From Candidatus Symbiothrix sp. (GTDB lineage Bacteria > Bacteroidota > Bacteroidia > Bacteroidales > Azobacteroidaceae), in contig JAISXN010000212.1 in assembly GCA_031270525.1 (NCBI GenBank), forward strand, positions 1 through 5,817: a DNA stretch of 5,817 nt, written 5' to 3'. Both the position numbers and the translations under genes were made by a program. Shown here piece after piece: positions 1 to 5,817 of this stretch. The notes under the pieces were generated by a model. The model made no database searches and was not told where the DNA came from. It worked only from the letters and a program-made list of their open reading frames with translations. Within the stretch, counting starts at the first letter, position 1; every line of letters starts with the position of its first letter.

Positions 1-1047
1 CTAATTGTACTGTTTTTTAGCATTTTGCTTCTCGCTTGCTCGCAAAAAAAATCAAACGAAGAGGTTCTACAAACTGTAAAAACGGATACAGTGCGCGTTT
101 TCGGCGAGAAACCGCAAAGCACATTTCCCGGAAAAGTGAAAGCGGCTTCCGAAGTAAATCTCTCGTTCCGCATCGCCGGTCCTATTGCAAAAATGAATGT
201 GAATGCCGGAAATTATGTCCGGAAAGGACAGGTTCTCGCCGAGATGGATTCACGGGATTACCAAACGCAACTGTCTGCCACCGAAGCGGAATACAAACAG
301 ATTAAAGCGGAAGCGGAGCGGGTGATGGAACTTTACGGGAAAGGGAGCGTCACTCCCAATGATTACGACAAGGCAAATTACGGTTTGAAGCAAATCACCG
401 CGAAATACGATGCACACAAAAATGCCCTGGCCGATACCAAATTACTTGCCCCTTTCGATGGTTACATTCAAAAACGCTTTTTCGACCCGAACGAAACGGT
501 TGGCGCAGGCACGCCTGTTATTTCCATGATTAATGCGGGCGTTCCCGAAGTGGAAATCAACATTCCTTCTTTCGAATTTATTCAGAGAGACAAATTTGAG
601 TCATTCTATTGTACGGTAGATATTTATCCCAATCGCGTATTTGCCCTGGATTTGATGGGAATCACTCAAAAAGCCAATTTGAACCAACTGTACACCATGC
701 GCTTAAGAATCAAAGACCATGAAAAACCTTTGCCTTCGCCGGGGATGGTCACTTTGGTTACCATTCAATATAAAGCCGGAAAATCGCAATGGGTTACGAT
801 TCCTTATCCGGCGCTGTTTGAAATAAAAGACGTTTCTTCCGTTTGGGTTTATAATCCGGATAGTCAAACCGTATCTGCGCGGCAAGTTACTATTTACGAC
901 ATTCTTACCAATGGAACGGTAATTATTTCCGAGGGTTTGAAAGCCGGCGAAATCGTTATTTCTGCCGGAGTACGCTTCTTGAAAGAAGGAGAGAAAGTCA
1001 GATTATTGCCGCCGGTATCGCCGACAAATGCAGGAGGTTTGCTATGA
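1..1047 (+). CDS. RND efflux periplasmic adaptor (membrane fusion) lipoprotein, 5' end outside window
   Basis: This is the AcrA/HlyD-type adaptor that links the RND transporter to the outer-membrane channel. The frame is open from base 1 and reads LIVLFFSILLLAC, the hydrophobic core and lipobox of a lipoprotein signal peptide, with the acylated Cys at 37-39. The true start is therefore a few codons left of the window. The TTG at 25 would cut off the signal peptide and is not the start. 348 codons are visible, close to full length for the family. In order: a first lipoyl half-motif with the AGNYVRKGQVLAEMD core (about 211-249); a short alpha-helical coiled-coil hairpin (about 250-435); the second lipoyl half, with LLAPFDGYIQKRFF (about 442-483); a beta-barrel domain (about 540-780); and a membrane-proximal domain ending near LKEGEKVRLLPP (980-1014). 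Cys+2 is Ser. The stop overlaps the transporter start (ATGA), indicating translational coupling. The family call is firm; the substrate is unknown. Confidence 0.95.
   Translation, partial: LIVLFFSILLLACSQKKSNEEVLQTVKTDTVRVFGEKPQSTFPGKVKAASEVNLSFRIAGPIAKMNVNAGNYVRKGQVLAEMDSRDYQTQLSATEAEYKQIKAEAERVMELYGKGSVTPNDYDKANYGLKQITAKYDAHKNALADTKLLAPFDGYIQKRFFDPNETVGAGTPVISMINAGVPEVEINIPSFEFIQRDKFESFYCTVDIYPNRVFALDLMGITQKANLNQLYTMRLRIKDHEKPLPSPGMVTLVTIQYKAGKSQWVTIPYPALFEIKDVSSVWVYNPDSQTVSARQVTIYDILTNGTVIISEGLKAGEIVISAGVRFLKEGEKVRLLPPVSPTNAGGLL
1032..1037 (+). promoter_or_regulatory. Ribosome binding site of the RND transporter gene
   Basis: A perfect AGGAGG lies six bases before the ATG at 1044, inside the last codons of the adaptor gene. 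It supports ATG 1044 as the start. Bacteroidota generally make little use of Shine-Dalgarno pairing, so this consensus site stands out against the A-rich leader of the next gene. It may help reinitiation at the ATGA overlap. The bases also encode Ala-Gly-Gly of the adaptor, so chance is possible. Confidence 0.6.
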
Positions 1048-4000
1048 AAGATATCGGCAAATGGGCATTGGACAACAGCAAGCTGGTCTATTTCCTGATA
1101 GTCGTGCTGTTGATTGGCGGAGCAAAATCGTTCTATGACATGAGTAAGCTGGAAGACCCGGAAATCAGGGTCAAACAGGCTTTGATAGTTACTGTCTATC
1201 CGGGTGCGTCGGCGCATCAGGTGGAGCTGGAAGTGTCGGATATTTTGGAAAAGAGTATCCGCACGATGAAAAACCTCGAATACGTTGAAAGCAAGTCGAT
1301 GAACGATGTTTCGATGATATCGGTTAATTTGTCGACTTTGGTGAAGAACGACGATGTGGAGCAACATTGGGATTTGCTGCGGCGCAAGGTGGCGGATGTG
1401 CAAGCCGGTTTACCCGAAGGCGCCGGAGAATCTGTCGTGATGGACGATTTCGGCGATGTGTACGGCATGTTTTACGCGCTGACTGCCGATGGATTTTCCG
1501 ACCGCGAACTGAACGATTACGCCGGATTGGTCAAACGCGAAATACAGTCGATTGAGGGCATTACGCGGGTGAATATTTACGGTGAACATAAAAATTGCAT
1601 CGAAATTGAGCTTTACGAAGACCGCATGGCGAACCTCGGCATATTGCCGGCCGAAGTCCTTTCTACCTTGAACGGTCAGAACAAAACCGTCTATTCCGGC
1701 TATTACGAAACCGGCGACAACCGCCTCCGGGTGACGGTTAATGACAAATACCGCAATGTTGAAGATATCGGAAACCTTATACTGCAAGGACATGAAGACG
1801 ACCAGCTCCGCTTGAAAGACATTGCCCGCGTGAGCGAACAAACCGAAGAACCGGTTCTCAACGAGATGCGCTATGACAAAAAACGCGCTCTGGGAATCGC
1901 TATCGCCGCTGAAAGAGGTACGGACGTCACAAAATTAGGCAAACAAGTGGAAGCTGTATTTTCGGAATTGAAAACCAACCGTTTCCCTGCCGGAATAGAA
2001 TATCATAAGGTGTTTTTCCAACCCGAACGGGTCGAAGAAGCTATCAATACTTTTATGGTAAACCTTATCGAATCGCTGATTATCGTTATTTTCATCTTGA
2101 TGCTTACGATGGGATTCAAAAGCGGAATCATTATCGGTTGCAGTTTGGTCGTAGTGGTAATCGGTTCGTTTTTTATCCTGAATCTTTTCGACGGCACATT
2201 ACAGCGGGTTTCGCTGGCGGCTTTTGTGCTGGCTATGGGGATGTTAGTCGATAACGCCATTGTTATTATCGACGGTATTCTGGTTGATTTGAAACGCGGG
2301 AAAGAGCGAACGGAAGCCTTGACGGCTATCGGACGAAAAACCGGAATGCCGCTTTTGGCCGCTACTTTGATTGCCATACTGGCTTTTTTCCCAATTTTCC
2401 TGTCTCCCGATACGGCAGGAATTTATGTCCGCGATTTGTTTATCGTTCTGGCCGTATCCTTACTTTTGAGTTGGGTATTGGCATTGACGCAAGTGCCTAT
2501 ACAAGCGGCTTATATGTTAAAAATTAAACCTCAAAACGAATCCGAACCGCTGTTTGATAACAAATATTACCGTTTGCTGCGACAAGTTTTGTATTGGGGA
2601 CTCCGGCACAAAGCCATTACCATTGCCGCCGCCGTATTTTTGCTGCTCGTTAGCGTATATTGCTATCGTTTTCTACCACAGGGATTTTTCCCCGATATGG
2701 ACTACAACCAATTGTATATCGAATATAAATTGCCGGAAGGAACAAACAGCACGAAGGTAAAAGCGGATTTATCGGAAATTGAAGACTATTTATTTAGTAG
2801 GAAAGAAGTTACGCATGTAACTTCTTCTATCGGCGGGACGCCTGCACGCTATAACCTGGTACGCAGTATGGCCGACCCGTCGCTTTCTTACGGAGAGTTG
2901 ATTGTCGATTTTACTTCGTCTAAAGAGCTGGTAGCCAACATGCAAGACATACAAATGGACTTGTCGCAAACTTATCCTGATGCATACGTGCGTTTGAAGC
3001 GATACAATCTGATGTACAAAAAATATCCGATTGAACTGCAATTCAATGGCCCCGACCCGGCTGTTCTGAGAGATTTAACCGCTCAAGCCGAAGATATGAT
3101 GAGGAAAAGTCCGGATATTATCCTGATTAATTCGGATTGGGAACCCAAAACGCCGGTTTTGTCGGTCGATTACAACCAGCCGGTTGCCCGCAATATCGGA
3201 TTGAGCCGTCAGGATGTGGGACTCTCCTTGCTTGCCGCTACCGGAGGAATCCCGACGGGGGTTTTCTACGAAGGAAACCGTAGCCAAACCATTTATGTAA
3301 AATGTGTCGATAAAGACGGTAAACCCATTGAATCGTTGGAAAATTCACCGGTTTTCGGCATGACGCTTCCGCTGAACAAAATGGACAAAAAGACAATTCA
3401 GGGATTAATGGCCGGACTTATTTCGGAAGAAGAGTTGCTCGAATCGGTATTGGGAACCGTACCTTTAAGCCAAGCGACACACGGAGTTAAAGTTGTGTGG
3501 GAAGACCCGGCAGTAATCCGCTACAACGGACAACGGGCGATGCGCGCGCAAGGTAATCCTGCGTTTGGCGTTACTACGGAAGACGCTCGCCAAAGTATCA
3601 TCAAAGAAGTGGAAAAAATCCGGATTCCCGAAGGTTATTCCTACCAGTGGGAAGGTGAATATCGCGCCAGTTCCACCGCGATGAAATACCTTTTCAAACA
3701 TTTGCCTTTGGGCGTTATCCTGATGATTACCATTTTGATATTGCTGTTCAAAGATTACCGCAAACCGATAATCATCTTTTGTTGTATTCCGTTGATAATG
3801 ATTGGAGTAATCATTGCAATGCTGATTACAGGGAAAACATTCGGCTTCGTTGCCATTGTGGGAACTTTAGGCTTGATGGGGATGATGATTAAAAACGGTA
3901 TCGTATTGATGGACGAAATCGCCATGCAGATATCGCAAGGTGTAGAACCGGTAAAAGCGCTGTTAGACAGCACTTCCGCGCGTTTTCGTCCGGTGATGAT

Positions 4001-4163
4001 GGCTTCGATGACGACCATTGTCGGGATGTTTCCTTTGGTTACGGACGATTTGTTCGGTGCAGGCGCGGTTGCAATTATGGGTGGATTGTTGTTGGGGACA
4101 CTGATAACATTGTTCATTATACCTGTTTTGTATGCGATATTTTTTAAAATCAGGATAAAGTAA
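1044..4163 (+). CDS. RND family efflux transporter, inner-membrane permease (AcrB/HAE-1-like)
   Basis: This is the proton-driven inner-membrane pump of the tripartite complex, expected to work as a trimer. At 1039 residues it is normal RND length and shows both halves of the internal duplication. TM1 is near residues 14-30, followed by a large periplasmic porter loop. TM2-6 follow near 338-357, 361-382, 389-413, 436-455 and 463-490. TM7 is near 524-543, with the usual LPQGFFPDMD after it and a second porter loop. TM8-12 lie near 884-902, 908-928, 934-957, 983-1003 and 1008-1034. TM4 carries GMLVDNA, with D403 matching AcrB D407 and N404 replacing D408. TM10 carries K950 (AcrB K940), and R980 matches R971. 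The second porter loop has an insertion of about 32 residues (773-804) relative to AcrB. No Met-rich metal-pump signature was seen, so a drug or amphiphile pump is likelier than a CusA type. The start is set by AGGAGG and the ATGA overlap with the adaptor gene. The substrate cannot be inferred. Confidence 0.97.
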   Translation: MKDIGKWALDNSKLVYFLIVVLLIGGAKSFYDMSKLEDPEIRVKQALIVTVYPGASAHQVELEVSDILEKSIRTMKNLEYVESKSMNDVSMISVNLSTLVKNDDVEQHWDLLRRKVADVQAGLPEGAGESVVMDDFGDVYGMFYALTADGFSDRELNDYAGLVKREIQSIEGITRVNIYGEHKNCIEIELYEDRMANLGILPAEVLSTLNGQNKTVYSGYYETGDNRLRVTVNDKYRNVEDIGNLILQGHEDDQLRLKDIARVSEQTEEPVLNEMRYDKKRALGIAIAAERGTDVTKLGKQVEAVFSELKTNRFPAGIEYHKVFFQPERVEEAINTFMVNLIESLIIVIFILMLTMGFKSGIIIGCSLVVVVIGSFFILNLFDGTLQRVSLAAFVLAMGMLVDNAIVIIDGILVDLKRGKERTEALTAIGRKTGMPLLAATLIAILAFFPIFLSPDTAGIYVRDLFIVLAVSLLLSWVLALTQVPIQAAYMLKIKPQNESEPLFDNKYYRLLRQVLYWGLRHKAITIAAAVFLLLVSVYCYRFLPQGFFPDMDYNQLYIEYKLPEGTNSTKVKADLSEIEDYLFSRKEVTHVTSSIGGTPARYNLVRSMADPSLSYGELIVDFTSSKELVANMQDIQMDLSQTYPDAYVRLKRYNLMYKKYPIELQFNGPDPAVLRDLTAQAEDMMRKSPDIILINSDWEPKTPVLSVDYNQPVARNIGLSRQDVGLSLLAATGGIPTGVFYEGNRSQTIYVKCVDKDGKPIESLENSPVFGMTLPLNKMDKKTIQGLMAGLISEEELLESVLGTVPLSQATHGVKVVWEDPAVIRYNGQRAMRAQGNPAFGVTTEDARQSIIKEVEKIRIPEGYSYQWEGEYRASSTAMKYLFKHLPLGVILMITILILLFKDYRKPIIIFCCIPLIMIGVIIAMLITGKTFGFVAIVGTLGLMGMMIKNGIVLMDEIAMQISQGVEPVKALLDSTSARFRPVMMASMTTIVGMFPLVTDDLFGAGAVAIMGGLLLGTLITLFIIPVLYAIFFKIRIK

Positions 4164-4172
4164 ACTGAAAAA

Positions 4173-5603
4173 ATGAAAAGAAAATATATATTGTCAATTT
4201 TACCGGTCCTTTGTTGTTGTGTAACTTTCGCCCAACAAAGGCTAAATCTCGAACAATGCCGCGAAATGGCTTTGCGGAACAACAAATCGGTAGCCATCGC
4301 CGAACGTATGGAAGAAAAAATAACTTATGAATCAAAAAGTTACTTCGCTAATTTCTTTCCCAAAATATCCCTTTCGGGACTTTATCTTTTCTCCAATACG
4401 AAGATGAATAAAACTTTGAAAGGGAATTATTTACCGACTTATGTGCCCGACCCTGCCACCGGACAGCCGAAACCCAATGTCGTAACAATGCCCGACGGAA
4501 ATCCGCTTATCGGCGCGGACGGGAATCCGGTTTTTAAAGAATATGCCTATTTCCCGGATATAGCTCTTAGCCTCAGGATGAATGGTTTATATACAGCCGG
4601 AATCCAAGCCGAACAACCGCTTTACATGGGTGGAAAGATTACGGCTGCCTACAAAATGTCGTTAATCGGAAAAGACATTGCCCGTTTGAACCGGAGTCTT
4701 ACCCGTGCGGAAATTATCGTGCAGACCGATGAGGCTTATTGGACGCATTTGAAAACGCTGGAGTTAAAAAAAGTCGCCCTTGCTTTTCAAAAAGTAACGG
4801 CGGAACTTCTTCACAATGTTCAAAATGCTTATGAAACCGGCATGAAGCCCGGAAATGACGTATTGAGAGTGCAAGTACAGGTGAATAAGGCGGAATTACA
4901 GTTGCAACAAGCCGGGAATGCGATTCGTTTGTCGAGGATGAATCTTTGTCAGATATTGGGTTTGCCGCTAAATTCGGACATCGCGATATCCGAAACGATT
5001 AATGACAACGATAGCAATGGCGGCGTTTCGACAATTGTTGCGGCCGGTTATACCGCACGTCCCGAACATGCCATTTTAGAAAAACAGATTGAACTGAAAA
5101 ACCAGCAAATCAAATCCGTCCGAAGCGAATTTTTACCGAATGTAGGCCTTTTAGCCAATTATGGTTACACGCACGGATTGGACTTTAACGGCACGCCGTT
5201 GGTTGACCGAACGTCTTTTTTCGCTTTGTTTTCCGTGAAAATTCCGGTTTTTCATTGGGGTGAAGGAGTTAATAAGATTCGCGCCGCCAAAGCCGAAAAA
5301 CAAATCATGCAACTGCAACGTGACGACCTCAATGAAAAGATGAATTTGGAAATGACGCAAGCTTTGAATAAATGTATTGAATCGGAATTAGAAGTCGCCT
5401 TGATGCTTCGTTCTTTGGAACAAGCGGAAGACAATATGAAAACAAGTTGCAACCGGTATGAAATGGGAATGGAAACCTTGGCGAATTATTTAGAAGCCCA
5501 AACGCTTTGGCAACAGGCTTGGATGGAGTTGATTAACGCTAAAATCGCTCAACGTTTGAATGAAACTTATTATTTGAAGGCGACGGGAGGGTTGGGAAAT
5601 TGA
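4173..5603 (+). CDS. TolC-like outer-membrane efflux channel protein
   Basis: This is the outer-membrane exit duct of the pump, expected to form a trimeric beta-barrel with a long periplasmic alpha-helical tunnel. The 476 residues include a Sec signal peptide: MKRK, a hydrophobic core at 5-17, and predicted cleavage after VTFA at residue 20. The LCCC in the core is a poor lipobox because Leu sits at -1, so a lipoprotein is unlikely. The mature protein starts with LNLEQCREMALRNNKSVAIAE, a typical OEP-family first helix. Strand pair one is near 64-75 and 130-152 (ending QPLYMGGK). It encloses a long loop (76-127) with two DGNP motifs. Helical segments fill about 155-315. Strand pair two is near 322-334 and 347-360 (SVKIPVFHWG), joined by a short loop, and the last helices run to 467. 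The gene starts 9 bases after the transporter stop, with an A-rich leader and no clear Shine-Dalgarno. The ending YYLKATGGLGN looks like a natural C terminus. The gene appears intact. Confidence 0.96.
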   Translation: MKRKYILSILPVLCCCVTFAQQRLNLEQCREMALRNNKSVAIAERMEEKITYESKSYFANFFPKISLSGLYLFSNTKMNKTLKGNYLPTYVPDPATGQPKPNVVTMPDGNPLIGADGNPVFKEYAYFPDIALSLRMNGLYTAGIQAEQPLYMGGKITAAYKMSLIGKDIARLNRSLTRAEIIVQTDEAYWTHLKTLELKKVALAFQKVTAELLHNVQNAYETGMKPGNDVLRVQVQVNKAELQLQQAGNAIRLSRMNLCQILGLPLNSDIAISETINDNDSNGGVSTIVAAGYTARPEHAILEKQIELKNQQIKSVRSEFLPNVGLLANYGYTHGLDFNGTPLVDRTSFFALFSVKIPVFHWGEGVNKIRAAKAEKQIMQLQRDDLNEKMNLEMTQALNKCIESELEVALMLRSLEQAEDNMKTSCNRYEMGMETLANYLEAQTLWQQAWMELINAKIAQRLNETYYLKATGGLGN

Positions 5604-5640
5604 CCCCGGCTATGGCGCAGGACGCTACGCCGAGCAGGTG
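5604..5640. other. GC-rich intergenic block directly after the channel stop
   Basis: These bases are clearly richer in G and C than the AT-rich DNA that follows (5641-5685). They contain a weak imperfect hairpin: GGCG at 5614-5617 pairs with CGCC at 5628-5631, and AG at 5619-5620 pairs with CT at 5625-5626. A +1 frame across the block stays open to a TAA at 5662-5664, but no start codon or ribosome site goes with it. I assign no function. It could be a degraded gene fragment or simply 3' UTR. Confidence 0.35.
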
Positions 5641-5685
5641 ACAATTTTATCTTCTAATCTTTAAATCCTTAAATTTATTTTGCAA

Positions 5686-5704
5686 GGGATGAAAAACTCA
5701 TCCC
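5686..5704 (+). repeat. Perfect 7-bp inverted repeat (small hairpin)
   Basis: GGGATGA (5686-5692) and TCATCCC (5698-5704) are perfect inverted copies around a five-base AAAAC loop. No T-run follows on the plus strand, so it is not a classic intrinsic terminator by itself. It stands six bases before the larger hairpin at 5711-5772, and the two could form a tandem 3'-end structure that terminates transcription or protects the mRNA from exonucleases. That role is inferred. Confidence 0.5.
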
Positions 5705-5710
5705 ACAAGT

Positions 5711-5772
5711 ATTTGAACATGACTCCGTAAGCCGACCATAGGATGATCGGTTACGGAGTTGTGTTTTCAAAT
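5711..5772 (+). terminator. Long imperfect hairpin, candidate operon terminator
   Basis: As plus-strand RNA, a stem can be drawn from ATTTGAA (5711-5717, pairing 5766-5772), then CATG with TGTG (5718-5721 with 5760-5763, two G-U pairs), then ACTCCGTAA with TTACGGAGT (5722-5730 with 5751-5759), then CCGACCAT with ATGATCGG (5732-5739 with 5743-5750, one C-A mismatch), closed by a three-base AGG loop. G5731 is bulged on the left and T5764-T5765 on the right. The core stem is followed by TGTGTTTTC, a partly U-rich tail. It is the first strong hairpin after the pump operon, 107 bases past the last stop, which suits transcription termination. A bidirectional terminator for a convergent gene right of the window, or a dispersed palindromic repeat, are alternatives. 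The inverted repeat itself is certain; the terminator role is inferred. Confidence 0.5.
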
Positions 5773-5817
5773 GGATACTCTAACTAATTTGTGTTAGTCA
5801 AAGCAAACGGCAACTGC

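Noticed and set aside
36..305. 89-codon plus-strand frame inside the adaptor gene
   Set aside because: It is a +2 shadow of the adaptor with a Cys- and Arg-rich, non-protein-like composition.
25..1047. TTG at 25 as the start of the adaptor gene
   Set aside because: The same frame is open back to base 1 and supplies the hydrophobic signal-peptide core. Starting at 25 would leave the lipobox without its signal sequence.
894..1403. 169-codon minus-strand open frame
   Set aside because: It is antisense to the adaptor end and transporter start, its translation is rich in His, Arg and Phe and lacks recognisable domains, and both sense genes are clear.
3755..4297. 180-codon minus-strand open frame across the transporter-channel junction
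   Set aside because: It mirrors the hydrophobic TM codons of the transporter and would overlap two well-supported genes.
5711..5772. Integron attC site
   Set aside because: The fold with a bulged base is reminiscent of attC, but I found no RYYYAAC/GTTRRRY core pair at the ends and no cassette gene structure.
5690..5795. Tiny plus-strand frames starting with ATG in the spacer (such as MKNSSHKYLNMTP at about 5689 and MDTLTNLC at about 5772)
   Set aside because: They are 8-13 codons long, lack convincing ribosome sites, and overlap the hairpins.
5780..5798. Short inverted repeat CTAAC/GTTAG or ACTAA/TTAGT
   Set aside because: Only five base pairs, AT-rich, with two competing registers; expected by chance.
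5664..5800. Bacteroidota-type promoter (TAnnTTTG at -7 with TTTG at -33)
   Set aside because: TTATTTTG at 5675-5682 misses one key base and has no TTTG at the right distance. Other TTTG sites lack TA two bases before.
5784..5816. End of a convergent minus-strand gene entering from the right (reading QLPFALTNTN then stop)
   Set aside because: Only ten codons are visible and two other minus frames also run a few codons before a stop. It would fit the hairpin as a shared terminator, but it cannot be supported from this window.

Overview
The window looks like chromosomal DNA of a Bacteroidota bacterium, probably Bacteroidales. This rests on the style of the three proteins, which resemble the RND efflux systems I know from Bacteroides and relatives, and on the A-rich, Shine-Dalgarno-poor leader of the last gene. 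The genus cannot be told.

Layout: one plus-strand operon fills positions 1-5603 and encodes a complete tripartite RND efflux pump. Positions 1-1047 hold the periplasmic adaptor (membrane fusion) lipoprotein. Its first few codons lie left of the window, because the frame is already open at base 1 and encodes the end of a lipoprotein signal peptide. Positions 1044-4163 hold the inner-membrane RND transporter (1039 residues), which overlaps the adaptor stop by ATGA. Positions 4173-5603 hold the TolC-like outer-membrane channel (476 residues), which begins 9 bases after the transporter stop. Expected roles: the transporter uses the proton gradient to capture substrate from the periplasm or the outer leaflet of the inner membrane, the adaptor bridges the periplasm, and the channel opens to the outside. 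The substrate (drug, bile salt, detergent, lipid or metabolite) cannot be read from sequence. No regulator gene is visible, and the promoter must lie upstream of the window.

The last 214 bases (5604-5817) contain no gene I can support. They hold a short GC-rich block directly after the channel stop, an AT-rich stretch, a perfect 7-bp hairpin (5686-5704) and a long imperfect hairpin (5711-5772). The long hairpin is the best candidate for the end of the operon transcript and the least explained structure in the window.

I found no undescribed system. The genes are an ordinary, intact efflux operon. The observations worth checking are the intergenic hairpin, the GC-rich post-stop block, and a few family-level deviations in the pump proteins: proton-relay residues, a 32-residue insertion in the transporter, a long DGNP-containing loop in the channel, and a variant channel-docking motif in the adaptor.
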